Assembly (NCBI RefSeq): GCF_030848805.1
Contig: NC_092367.1
Location: 16,301,692 to 16,365,691, forward strand
Origin: Temnothorax longispinosus
Lineage: Eukaryota; Arthropoda; Insecta; Hymenoptera; Formicidae
Direction of reading: 5' to 3'
Length of the DNA stretch: 64,000 nt
The first letter of the stretch is position 1; every line of letters starts with the position of its first letter. This document shows, piece by piece, positions 14,206 through 28,200 of the stretch. The translations under genes and the position numbers were made by a program. The notes under the pieces are model-generated. The model saw only the letters and a list, made by a program, of their open reading frames with translations. It searched no databases and had not been told where the DNA came from.

Positions 14206-16969
14206 CTATAGAGGGTTATATATTCTTCGAAATATAATTTTATATATATTTTGTAGAATATTATCTACAATTGCAGATTTGTCTATAACTGCGCGCGTAA
14301 TTAATTTTCGATATTGAAACGTTCATTAAATATTTTTTTTTTAAATTACATAATTTAATTTCTTATAAAATTGGAGCGTAAATAAGCTACAGCCAAGTTG
14401 ACATCTATGAGACGATAACGGAGTAATAATTTGGCGATAAATAGATTGATAAAGAGCTTTAATTAAAACGACGGCCAAGCTAACGCTTCTTATTAGATTC
14501 AGCGTGAACATTTCGACATGCTATACGGTATCGGCAATAAATTCGGCACTCAACAAAATAAGATATTAGCATCTCATTATAAAACGATGATAGCAGAATC
14601 CGTGTTTACTTTAGCTGTGCGTACGATTTCCAAAGTGACATCACTATTGACGAGTCACGCATAATTAAGAAGCGCATTGGCATTTACGATCATTCGTAAA
14701 AGAGATTTATATTTATTAACCGCCGCGCAGTTCGTTGGTCGGCAGCCGGCTTTATCAACGCGGTCACGAAAAATCCGTCGAATTCTCCTCTTCAAGTGTC
14801 CCTCTAAGCATTTGTTCGATCCCGAGAAAATCGTGGGAGAAAGAAAGAGAAAGAGAGAGACGTGTCGTTCGTTTGCGTCGAACCAAGTTTCCAAGAAACG
14901 CTAATGCGAACGCTGTTTTCCTTCCAGTAACTGAATTTAGTGACGAGATAGGCCGCTTTTATAGAGGCACTTGATCACACCGTGAATTTTTAATTCTCTT
15001 CAACAGGCGCACTTTTATCGCGCTCCCTTGAGATATTTTATTGGCTCATCTCGTTTGAACATCTGCCCGAATGATATCCTTACATGTATAGCGTGGCTTG
15101 TTATCTCTCTGACGAAAAGGTATATAGCGTCACTTTCTCTCGGCTACCTTCATCACCTTTTTCGACGACTGAGAAGCTTTCAAGCGTACGTCGAGGTAAT
15201 TACAAGACGAGCGCGTATAGGGGAGGGAATTTAATCAAAGTGTAGTCCGGTTGCAAGTGCAACGTGAGAGATGCGTCTCAGAGACGGTCTCGCCGTAAAT
15301 AATTATTAACACGATTTCGCGGTGAACGCGCACTGTATAATTACCGCGCGCTTGACAGCGTTTATAGCCTACGCGCGCTAAGATTCAATAATCAGACTTC
15401 GAATGCAACTCATCGACCGATTAATATAATCGCGATAGCGCAATTTCCAACACCTGCCACAGAGATTTCTTTAGCGAGAAGGTTATTACGAGAGGATGAT
15501 TATACACGGATAAATAACTAGTCATTTGCAACGCTTATTAAATTTCTTAGAGACAAAACGGCCGATGCGTACAATTTATATGAGGCAAAAAATTATGTCT
15601 CCCGTTCCGTTTGCGGGCTTATTGAATTCTGATAAAGCGACGTTGCGTAAAATTCGACAGATACGTAACGAAATTTTATGAGATTATGTATCTACGCTGT
15701 CACACCTCTTTAGCATGATTTGCATAAAAGATTTATGCTTAAGAACACGGACCGTGCTTGTGACAAACTGCGAAATTAAATGGATGCCAAATATCTAATT
15801 AATTTTAAGTAAGAGCTCGGACGGCATGTCAATAACGAGCTTTTGATTAATAAATAACGATCGCTTCGTCTCGCCACTTGATTTTTTCCGATCAGAAATA
15901 TGCGGCATCCGTCTTTTTATCGCTACGATTCCTGCGGCAGGACTTCCGAAATTACGGTTGCGCCTGTCGTCGAAGACTGATGAAATTATTCGGCGAACGA
16001 GGTGTGATTATCGAACGGCGATTTATCAGCGAGAAGCGAGATTATAATCAATCTCGATTTATCTATACTTAATTGTGATTCATTCCTGCGATTAACACAA
16101 TTTGACGGAAATTAAAAAAAAACTCGGTAGTCACCATGCTTGAGTGTTCTTAATAAATCGATAACCGGTATGAAACTCCCGGCGATTAATCGGGCAACTA
16201 AACGGCTCTCTCAGAAGAGAAGAGAACGATTTGTGTCTCGTAAATTTCTCGCAAATCACGCCGATAGTACCGATTACCTATGAAATGTAAAAAACGCGAG
16301 GGAAACATCGGAGATTACCGATATACCGAACCTTTCGGTATACCGAGAGGTCCAGGGTTAGGGTTAATTGCGATTTCATTTAACGTAATCATAACACTCG
16401 CCAACCGGTTGTATACTAGTAAATTTAGGATGATTACTTTAATGACTGAATTAGCATCCGTATCTTTTCAATCTTCAGCATCTACTCGTACTTATAAGAT
16501 ACGTGAGCGATCCTACAAAGCAAACATACAAAAAGTCTGGTATATCTACCGCGTGTGTGGAGAGAATTAATTTATTATCATAGCAAAAGCGTGGCTTTTG
16601 GGATATTACGTTGGCTTTACGTGTATCTCTAAATGTATATATATATCTAAAATGTACTAATAATATAGTAATGCGTTTCTGATAAATGACGCGCGTATGC
16701 TAATATTCCTTTGGCAAGCGCATACAGATGCAATGTTTAACGAAGACCGAGGGACGGGCAAGATATGCCATAAATGGATATTTGCCGGAAGTCTCTTGTG
16801 TAATGTCGCGGAATTAAGCGGCCGTTAATTCACGGGATTTTCAATGACTTATCGGCCACGCCGAACGAATGCGCTTGTTTGAGCGCGCGGTTAACGAAAC
16901 GCATAAAACTACCGCTTCTCTCGGATTCCCTTCGATTATTTACGACCTACATCTATTTATGTATTGCAG
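14206..16969. other. Non-coding DNA upstream of the membrane-protein gene
   Basis: AT-rich sequence with no supportable exon. The splice acceptor at 16961-16969 shows that at least one untranslated exon lies upstream, so part of this stretch is probably the first intron of the next gene. Confidence 0.5.
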
Positions 16970-16984
16970 AATGCTGTGGGGAAA

Positions 16985-19900
16985 ATGCGTTCTCTAGCCC
17001 TCGTTCTCACGAGCTTCAACCTCCTGCAAGTCGTCGTTCGCTGTCAGGAATTATCGGTCATCCGGCACGCCGATGGAGATATTTTTACCATCGAAGGTAA
17101 ATATGTTCTGTATCAATCGGCACCGTTTTACTAATCTGTGAACGGGGCAATTCGGGACGACGGCCGAAAGAAAGTATTGCGTTGAAAAAATGCTGTAATA
17201 CAAACATTTCCTCCAAACAGGATTTTCACTCGTGGCACATCACGTTTTTCATTTCGAGACCTAATATCTATTTGCGATTTCTCGCAATGCTTTGTAGTAA
17301 TGATGACATTATGACGTGTTGCATTTCGGTGGTCTGATTCGAGTAGCGCGCCTTCGCGATTCGCGTCGGTGATATGGCGCAAATTCCTCTGAGTGTGATT
17401 TTCCGGTACGCGGAAGCAAAACGGTTCGAGAGTGCCGAACAGGACGATTTTGCGCGAAATCGTGACACAACCGCTGCGCGAAATAAAAAGACGTTCGTAA
17501 CGGATTAACCGTGAAATTACGATGTAACGGTTTGACAGCTGTCCGACCTGTCCTTGCTCGGCTGGATTATACGACACGTCCTGAGGATCGGAACACGTGA
17601 ATTTCAACCGACGGGCTATACGTCGCAACTTCGAGAGAGCCTCGCGTTACTAAAAGATCCTGCGAAACACGTTTGGCACACGAACAAGTTACCGATTCTT
17701 GAAGGATTGGTTAATTGACCGTTAATGTACGATGGTGTATTTTAACGCGTGACACGAACACAGTATCAATTAAAAGTAGAAAAACCAAAGCTGCAAGTTG
17801 AACAAGATAAAGTACGGAAAAGACCGTTGTAAAATCCAATTAATAAATGATATTGTATTATATCGTAGATATCAGATCAGATACTTAAAACATGTTGAAA
17901 TATAAATCGATGTGTATTCGAATGGTTTTATAAATGGATTATACATTTGGAGGGAATTATCTCGGCCGAAATCTCGAATTTTATTTTAAATTAACAAACA
18001 CGGTATAATGTAACTGTACGAACATATATTGCTGAAACTGAAATTTATATGTATATAAACGTACGCATTAACGTATGTTTATGTGTTACGTATGTAAACG
18101 TATAGTAAACGTACGTTATGTATTTTTGATTTATAGTAATTAATTATTAACTTTGTAAAATAAATTTTAGCGGCTAAATATCACGCTCAGCTCTTATTGT
18201 CTGAATGAATTTGAATTTTTTATATATTGAGCCTCTATAATACATATTTATTATTTATGAAATTTATATGTTACAGGTTCTTGCACGGAAGCCTGTACAG
18301 TGCTTAGCAGCGGCACCGCCAGTCCTTACTCTCGGAGTTCCTCGAGCTCGAGCCTGCTTGTGCCAAACAGTTCCTGCACGTGCCAGTGTAACTTCGACTC
18401 GCCTATCTTTCGAGAGGATCTTCACATATGCGTCAACGACATCCACGGTAACGTTCTTGTAAAATTTCTTTTGTTATGAGTTATGAAGTCGTCTACCGCG
18501 CGGAGAGCGGAGACGTTGCGGCAAGTCACCGCGCGAACGTTTAGTTGCTGGACATTAATGATTTCCGACACTGCGCCTTCCGTTACAATCCTCTTGCCAG
18601 CTGGTCCAAATCAAGCAGCAAAAACTTCCGCAGCGGCGGACGCGGATTTATATGGCTCATTCTCCTGTATTTAGCTCGTCGCTGCGTGAATCACAGCGGT
18701 ATTCATCGCCGCGATCAATCTTGAATGCGCTATACTCGACGTCACTCGTGTAATTGCGCATGGCTCCGCGGACTGTTCCTCTCACGAATTATTGTTCTTC
18801 CCGTTCTACCGTTGCGAGAACAGAGAAGCCTCAAGTATTATTATTCGCAATATTTGTGCACCGCGAAACAGTAATGATATTTAATTAAAGTTGGAACTTA
18901 CAATCCAGGGTGTAAGGGAACACGAAATCGTGGTGTTATGAAATTCTTTATTTCTTTCTTTTTATGCACATGTAATGAAATATTATCATAAAAATACGGT
19001 CAGCATTGCGCGACGGCAGTGGTTCAATCTCTTCTCACTCTGACGAATATATATAATTATCTCGAGCCATAAAAGAAACCGGGGGATGTATGATTACGGC
19101 CTCGGCCTGATTGTGCCCTCTTTTCCCGCGATATTAATAATAATACGGCGATATATTATTTATTACACCGTCATTAATTTTCACACAGCCAGTAATCGGA
19201 ATATCGTCCGCGTTAGGTGGTCGCCTTATGGTATCGGTGTAACAGGTGTAGCCTCCCCGGAAGTGTGTCTCTCCCTCCACATACTTATCGACACCGAGCA
19301 TACCTCTCGGGTACCGTTTTTTAAGCTACCGATCGCGATTGGTCGCCGTGGACAGAGGTGAGGCCACCAAGGAGGCCACGCAAAAATGGCGTATTCAGCT
19401 CGGCCAATGCAATTTCGGGGGCTTTAATGTCTACGTACTTGCGTGGCGAACATCACGCGATTAAACTGCCATCCAAACGGAATTTGAATAATTTCCCTTC
19501 CTCTGTACTTTGGCCTCCGCCGTCTTTCTGCATTCATCTCGCCGCTCGTCGTCGGCGGGATCGATTTTTCCCCATTTACAAGTCTCTCGAACAGTTTTTG
19601 GAAAAATTGACCCAACAATAAGTGAATGCTGCATTTATGAAGAGAACCACCTTTTACACCATTCAATACTGCGCGAAGGAACGTAATTTATACGACGAAG
19701 GTGAGGCGAGGAGTAAAAGACGCGGATTCGACCCAGCGGGGTACCATCGCGTGCGCTGCCGGGGTTACTGATGAATTGCCGGGTGTGTGTTAGGGCTCAT
19801 TATAATTTACAAGAAGAATCTACTTTTCGGCGGCTACACTTTTTTGCGGATAAATACGCGGGAATGATTTATTTCGCCGCATCGCCAATTTAATTATATT

Positions 19901-22181
19901 GGCGATGCGGCGAAGATGTTTCTTCGGGTATAAATGAACAATGTTTCCCCGGAAATTTTGCTCGACAGTCGGAGACCCCCCACTGTCGAATATACTCGTT
20001 GATATCTTAAAAAATTGCTATCGACATAGTCAGTCACGAACGTCATTTATCGTGTATGGAAATATTAAAGCAATTACATATAATTGCTTTATACATGTAC
20101 TATATGTAGCAATTACATATAATTGCTGCATATATAATATACGGAAAAAGAAATTTATTAACATCATTAGTTTTGGAAATAATCTTATTAATTCTTATTA
20201 ATACGTCATGCTCTTGTTTTAATAAAATAAATATTTGTTTCACTAATACTGTTATTGAATTAACAACATTATTGCCAATTAGATCTAATGCTGTTAATAC
20301 ATTAATTTTTTCTGTGCATTTTATTATAATAATCACATTGTTTTAGCAGAGTAGCAATTTATTACGATAGAGTACTTAGTAGAATAACGCTCGAGACGAC
20401 TACTAGTTTGTTAATATATTTGAAACGTTCTTCCAGCTCTTTTTTAAATTGCATATTGCATACTTCAGTAGATAATCACTTATATCTTTCCTTATGCGTG
20501 AACCATAGGCCAGATGAACTGGATAAACCGGACAAGATAGAAATCGTTATCGAAAGGTCGAGTAACGTGTAAGATCGTGCTGCAAACCACGGCGTGAATA
20601 AATGACGTGCCCCTGCCCGTTTCCATAAGTCACCCTCGGTATGTTCTCTTAGCGAATGCACATTGAACAACAGATTCTTATCCAAACGGTAACGAGGTGC
20701 TAACCCGCGGCACATAAATCTCGGAGGGTTTAAAGAATATAAATACCGCTCATCGGGCACGCATATAGACTTTTGATACCGTTCCAATCTTTAGAACTAT
20801 CCAAAGGATAGTCCGGTGCGTGCGAAGCGCGCGCTGTCGTGAAGCCTGACCAGTCTAAGAAGACTGCAGAAACGTTTTATTTGATGGTATTATTTGACAT
20901 TACGGTCTTTCTTGTTACGTATGCAAGGACTTAGAATGCGAGATGCGCAAAACTCGCACCGCGTATACCGGAGTCAGCGCGAGTCTCTTCCTCATCTGGC
21001 AGTCGAGCGGATTTCTCGGCGCGCGAGCATACTGCTTTCAATCGAACCGCATCATTGGAAATGATTGCTCCAGCTGTTCGAGTGAACCGTCTGTCCGCCG
21101 CGTTTCTAAATCGTCTGCTACGCACGCGGTACGGTATTAAGCGGCGCGCACTCGGTGCATGTGCTCGGCGACTTGTTTTTATCGCGGGTCGCTTTCCTGC
21201 CCGGGTAATCCGTCTTACTTGCCTCCGACAACGATTGGGAGAACTTGAACCTTGTGACTGAATAGCCTAGAAAAAGATAAGCCTGCAGATTTGCAAGCTT
21301 CGCGTTATAAATGCGAAATTGTAGATCTAAAGTAGATCTTAGCTCACGCTTTATGCGCGGAACGTTTCAATCGTGACTAAAGATGATCGTGGTGATAAGT
21401 ATTGTTAATGTATAATACAAAAATAATGGAGCCGCAAATAATACACTGATTGGCTAAAGCCAATGACACTCTTATTCGTTAATCTTTTAAACATGGGCTA
21501 CATAATTCAAAGGATATTAATCAGGATTACGGAATCTTGCCTTTCAAAGACGGCATTGAAAATGAGAGAGTATTTATTCGAACAGTAGCTGATATACGCT
21601 TTCAGGAAGCCTTCCTTCGAGCGAATGGAGATCGTACGTCACCGATTCTGATTTATGACTTCTGTGATTCTCAAGTTATACATCTTTCTCTCCCCCCCCC
21701 TCTCTCTCTCTCTCATCCTTTAACTCATCATTTGCTTCTGATATTAATTACCTCGTGTATCTTGTTCTTAATTTCGGAAAGTATATTTGACTGATCTAAA
21801 GTGGACTGGCAAATTACACTGCATTACGATGTTTATTGTAATAATCATTCATCAACCTTACAATTAGTCCATCGTCCTGATATACGCGGTATGGACTTAA
21901 TCGCTTTGGACACGTACAAGGACCTATTCAGGTTATAAATTATCTCTCGTTACGATTATTTATTGGCAATCCATTATCATTCATTATTGCTGCATCTGCG
22001 GCTCTCTCGGGTGCACCAAAACACCCCAAATTACGTGCCATTGCGAGCGCGCACACCGACTTTTTAACCACTTAACGCGTCGATTTTTTTCTCCGTACCC
22101 TGTTATACTCCTCCACGAGACATAACTTATGTCGCACATCATAAGCGCCGCGTAAAATATGTATAACGGCGATGGGAAAGG

Positions 22182-22230
<49 letters not shown>

Positions 22231-25200
22231 GGCGTATCGAAATTAATGCTGCCAAACTCACGCCGCGCCAGTGATAATAAGTTTCACTCCGGTTCGCCGA
22301 AGAGGCAATCGATTCTTCCTTTACTTATTGGCCGTAAATCGTAACTTATCGATTATGGAACGATTTACAAGCATTAAGACAAGAGCTTATCATGCCCGTG
22401 GCAAAAGAGTCCGCGATGTTGCACGAGAGCACCGCCGATCTAATTTTATATCGGAGAGTCGTAACACATCGGCGAAATTTTCATTTTTCACCCTCGGATT
22501 ATTTTCGCAACTGAGACACAAATAAGATTGTGAAAAATGGCCTTCCGTTCTCAGATACACGAAAAACGGCACTGTCTATCATTTCGCCGCCCCGCTATTA
22601 TTAATATTAATCTGTTTACCGCTGGCGCGCGATCGGAGCTATCTCCGATCTCTCGCCGGAGCATCGAATTTACGAGCGGCCGAAGATTGAAAACGCTTCG
22701 TGGAAGTGGGCAAGTATTTGAGAAAACGCGGAGATGTTTTCTGCGTTGCACGGTTCATAATGAGGTTCATAATTTTTCGGCTTGCGCAGCACGTCAAAAC
22801 AGCTTTAATTTAAGATTCTGCGACAATTGGGACAGCAACGGCAGCCGATGCCTTGTATACTTTGCACGTGAACATTTCTGCGCAAGATATAAAAGGATAA
22901 AAAGCGACACGGCAGATTTTACCCTCGTCAAAAAGGTAGCGGATGGCCAAGATATCGCGGATGTAACTCATAAATACGTTTACGGTCTTATTCCATAATT
23001 ATTCAAGATTACGGTAATTAAATTTTTTCGTGTAACATCAGGCTTCTTGCAATACTTTGGACAAATTGGTAATTATCACAGATCATAAAGATCGCCTCAA
23101 GTATCTTTCATTATATTGTTAGATTACTTGTCGATACTTAGGAATCGACAAGTGGCGCGAATCGGAAATACAGATTTGCGATTTTCCGATGCAGGTTGTG
23201 CCTATTAATCATACGCTAAGCTTACACATATTATCGTTCCATCTGGAAGTCGTTTCAAATTGCAAATTAGCTCAATCAGATCAAGCGGTACTCTTTGATT
23301 ATCTCGAATCAACCGAAGGAATCTCAATCCCAACGTCTCAACCACGCATTGGATGATTAATTCATTTATATTCTCGAGAATATAGTTTGATAATCTTCAT
23401 ATTTGTCGCGACATCTCTCTTTATTCTTTATTTTATCATCTTCTCATCGTAAATATGCTAAAATATTTTGCAAAATTGCACGTAAAATTTACTGCAACTT
23501 GTACTCGATTTTATTTTTAAATATGCGGAGAAAGTTTGCCGTTAATTAAATTGATTAGAACGAGAGTTATTATAGTTTAAAGCTAATACGAGGACTAATC
23601 ATCCTGTATAACACAAAATTAATTGAGACGATGGCTTCTCTGTACCATCCCAATTTCTTAATTTATTAGTCATTTGTCGTAGCATGTGGCGGCCGATAAC
23701 GAATCTACAGAGATTCATCTAAGTCGTTAATGCGACAGATCGCCCTTGTATCCGCGAAACGTCATGTTTTTGCACGAGAGGCGAGATTACGGTAATCAAG
23801 TATGAAATCGTCTATCCCGCGCGGGTGTGCTGCTGCCGGCGCGGTGGAATCCGCGCGACCTCGGCGGTAACCTTGCACCAGCGCTCGTCATCAATCTTTA
23901 ATTTCCACACCTGCAGCAGACAGATCACCGCGCGTGCGAGTCGAGCTCCGTATGCGTGCCTCTGTATAGACGACGAGAGAGTCTGTGTGCGAGTAGATTC
24001 CCGAGACCCTGACCCAGGTAAGAAACGGAGATCCTCGTCTGTAATAACACACCTGGAGACATCAGTGAAAGAAGTCCATATGTTGGCTCGGGTATCCCGT
24101 ATAGATTAGGCTCTAAACATCACGTGCGCATAACGCGGTGCTAAGGCGCCATTGTTAACACGTTTCCCTCTCGCGTGTTAATATCCTCAACATTATGGTA
24201 TTATATCCAGTGTGAGTCAAAGGATATTGCGCACTTTGATTTTCATCCCTCTCATACGGAGGGAAGTCTCGGGACAGAAAGAGACTCTCGGCTATATCTA
24301 AACATTTATTACGTGTTTTATGCGGTATTTGAATGATAACTTGATGTCGAAATAATATCTACGTTTAGCATGCATTTAGAAGCGCCTTAACAATATGCCT
24401 TAACAACCTGACAGCTTAATTTGTTGCCGGTTGAATGGAGCGAGCGCCACGGCGCAGGAAGAACGTGTTCGTGAATAGTGGTGTCTATCGCCGCCTTTTG
24501 AATCGAATCAATGAAATTGAAAATAGGTATCGTGCACCGTAATCAGGAAGCGGACTGTCGGTCATCCATTCGCTCGGTGAATAATAGTAGAACGCGGGAC
24601 CCGTGATTTCTACGGTCGACGAGAGCGACCACGCTGCACCTCGCTGTGTTTATTAAGGCGGCGAGCCCTATCTTGTTCGATCGTGCATTACGATGTTCAG
24701 GATGCTCAATGGACGTTCCATTGCGATCAGTACTTATCTCCGCTATCAATATTTATCTTCCTCGATGCTAGTAATTATTTTGTTTCCTCTTCGGCAAATT
24801 AACCGTTTCTAATGTAAACTTCTAAAGTGTGTAAGCTTTCGCAATTGCTACTGAGTCTTTATTGCTTCGTTATGCGCCACGTGTGTTGTATTAACATAAT
24901 TTCGATTCTCTTACAGTTGAAACGTTCGTTAATGAAACAAGAATATTTCCAGCGCGAAATCTCGCGTTATACCAACAGCTTCCGTTTTTTTTCCTCGGAT
25001 AATTACCGCGCGCGAGCATGAATTTCTCTTCTTCACCTCCATTAGCATGTTGTGTTTCACTCCCTGCATAAACAGATCGTATCTTCGACGCTGAGAAACA
25101 GAGACCAGAGACCTATCTGTTATTAGAGTAAGCAAATCGTGAAAGTCTGACTGTGTGATTTCGTATATACGTTTTGGGTCTGCTACTTAAGTTTCTTAAT

Positions 25201-28200
25201 ATCCGATCGAAAACACAAATGGGCGGGATTCGGGTGAGCGAAGAAGAAATATCTTTTGCCAAACAAGAAACGACTGCCACGTAAATGGGAAACAAGGCAA
25301 TCGAATCTTTTCTGCTCGACTAATGATCGTTTCAGCTTTCGCTTTGCCACACGCACGTCTCTTCGTATTTTGGCTGACGAGATGCATCGCCAGCCCTAAT
25401 TTGCTCCACGCGTCTCTCAACCCTCGTCGACTCACCGAGAGAAGTCGCACGACGTCTCTCCACAAAGTCTTCGAACCGAGATCGCTGCTGTGCGCAAACA
25501 TCGCGTTTCAAAAATGAAAGGTATTCCGCTGCGGAATCGTCCACTTTGGGTCCCCTAATTGCGGGTAACGCTCACTGACACATTACGTTCTTCGCAAAGT
25601 GATGCTGTAGCCATTAACCGCGTCGCGAGTCGATCGTCAGCGGGCTGAAAACCTGCACGCAACGCGGTCCGAGTTATCTCAACGCGCAGGAGAAGTTCCT
25701 TGACTCCGCGCATTTCCTTATTATGGGGATTTCTCGCCACCGCGTCTCGACCTCGTAGATAATTATAATTTTGTCGGGCGATACGAAAAAATTGCGCTGG
25801 ACGAGTAATAGGTCTCTCTGTTGTGCTGCCTCTGACACGCTGATCTTTCCTTACAGTGACTTTGCAAAGACTCCCTGCTCGTGTGGGCAGGCGCCTTATA
25901 ATATTCATTTGGTGAACCTCGCGTTAAATTGCACATCATAAAAATATACCTCGAGCCGCTTTACGGCCCGTCCTACCTTGATATCTATACATTTCGCGAA
26001 TTTGTCATGCTTGCATATAAAACGCATATAAATTCTCCTTCAGGGGAATATAAAATCCGTAACGGGATTTGCGATGCATTAGAGAGATGCCAGAAGTTAA
26101 AGAATATATCGCACATCGATGTTTATATATTTTGCAATTAATCAATTAAATGAACATAAATTAAGAGTAATATTTTCGCGAGACTTTTGATTACGTGATA
26201 TTCTATATATAATTGTAAGCACAACGCTTGCAACGTTGTCGTATTCTTCAATAGTTGTAGACTCACGATCTTTTAACTTCGGTTTATCTTCGGTTTTACC
26301 ATCGAAGGTTTCAGCAGCTAGGTATATCGCTCGCTCACCGCGCGCTATTCCTCGTGTGTGTGCCCATGAACCCTAGGGTTCATCTTCAAAGGTCACGCGA
26401 AGATTCCACCTCGTGGCTCGTACACCTCGGAAGCGTTCTTTCTCGCTCGGAAACCACTCCAGTAATGATGCAATCGTGCGAGAGTACGTGTTCCTCTGTT
26501 ATACGTGCGAAACTTAATTTCCAGCAATGTACTCCTTGCACTACTTGCGTTTTGTTTGGCACCTGAGATTTTCACTATCGCTTCGCGCGCGTTTCGATGT
26601 AAACTTGCTGAAGAAATTGTAACCTTTAACAGTAATTCTAATTTCTAACATATTAATTAAATTGCATCGCGATATTTAATTGTAATACTGCACCGGGCAA
26701 AATTTAGAAAGTAATACTTATAAGACAGAGAACGGACAATTACATATTTGTGATCCCCAAGTAAAGATTCCTGAGTTCCTTCAGGGGATAAAAATTCTTT
26801 GATCCATGTTAGACCAAATAAAGTTGAGAGAATTTGAAATGCTTGATCTATTAAACATTATTAATTTGTTAAATATTATTTAAATATATAATGTTATGTT
26901 CAAATGTATTCAAATGATATGGTATAAGTATGCAAGAAAATAAGCATTTAAAAGAAATTAAATTACAGGAAGTTAATTTAAATGATCGTAAATTTTTTCA
27001 TATGAATGTTTATTTCTCAAAATTAAACTTTTATTCAATTGCTAATACGATACGCTAAATAATTTTATACTTTTTTTATTTATTTTATTATTGCAATAAG
27101 TATTTAATAAAAGAAATTAATAATCATTGATATGTATAATCTTAATGTGATATCTCAATCTCGTCAAAATAATTAAAAATTACAATCGAGTACAAAAGCA
27201 CAAAATATTATAATTACACATTTTATTTATATTATAGTAAACGTATTTTTTATATATGTATTTTATATGTATTTTTGTATATTATATTTTTATATACAAA
27301 TCTTTCTCACTAAAAAAATGTAGAAAAAAATTATTTTTAGCAAGAAAGAAACTAATACGTCATATACAATTTACAAATAATACATCATATACAATTTATA
27401 AAGAGGACGAGCGTGGCCTATATAGTAGACAGCGCACTGGTCTATTGAGCCAAAGGTTTCGGGTTCGATTCCCGGTAGAGTTAGAAAAATTATATTCGCT
27501 CATTCTCCTCTCGGAAGGCAATGGCAAACCACCGACAGTATGTCTCGCCAAGAAAACTTCTCTAAAAAATATAGCCGTTCGGAATCGGCGTTAAACTGTA
27601 AGTCCCATATACAATGTGTATAATCTACGTGCGCAACACATGTATATGAAGAAAAGTCACCACGCTCGGGCACGAGTAATAGGACTGAGGATGATGATGA
27701 CAATTTACAAGCTGATATTATAGAGATATCAGCAGAAGAAAGAAATAGTGGGGGAAAAAAAATTGGAAAAATTAAAATTGAAAGATTGTTTGTGCGTTAT
27801 GGATACAAAAGTTTCGTTATATCCTTCCTGATGATCTATATCTGACCCTGTTATTAGGTCAAACTGTCTGTAGTAGATATATATTGATATACTATCGCAT
27901 GAACAGACCACACATCTACTACAAGTAATACAGACAGTGTGGCCTCATAACAAGATCAGATAACGATCATTAGGAAGAATATAACGAAACTTTTGTACCC
28001 ATAACGCATTGATGCCAAACAATCTTTCCATTTTTATTTTTTTTAATTTTAATTTTATGTGTCGAAAATAAATTTTTAATTTAAAAAAAATTTTTCCCTT
28101 TCACTATTTCTTTCTTCTGCTGATATCTCTATAATATCAGCTTGTAAATTGTCATCAAGGGCTCCAGGGAGAATCGCGATGGCCATTTGCCTTGCAACTC

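Larger units (their letters stand above)
18448..27404. other. 5' half of 17.8-kb intron 2
   Basis: Long intron between the coding exons ending at 18447 and starting at 36267. It contains the palindromes at 19873-19914 and 20069-20127 and the GA microsatellite at 22184-22228. A candidate exon near 23918-24017 is listed among the rejected items. No other gene was seen on either strand. Confidence 0.6.

Noticed and set aside
23825..24109. Possible extra exon near 23918-24017 bounded by CAG and a strong GTAAGA donor
   Set aside because: The frame needed to join exon 2 of the membrane-protein gene hits a stop. The open frame has no acceptor in the right phase, while exon 2 joins directly to 36267 in phase. 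It could still be an untranslated exon of another transcript.
27411..27480. Functional tRNA gene
   Set aside because: A and B boxes are present, but the downstream SINE body and tail and the degenerate A box fit a SINE head rather than a tRNA gene.
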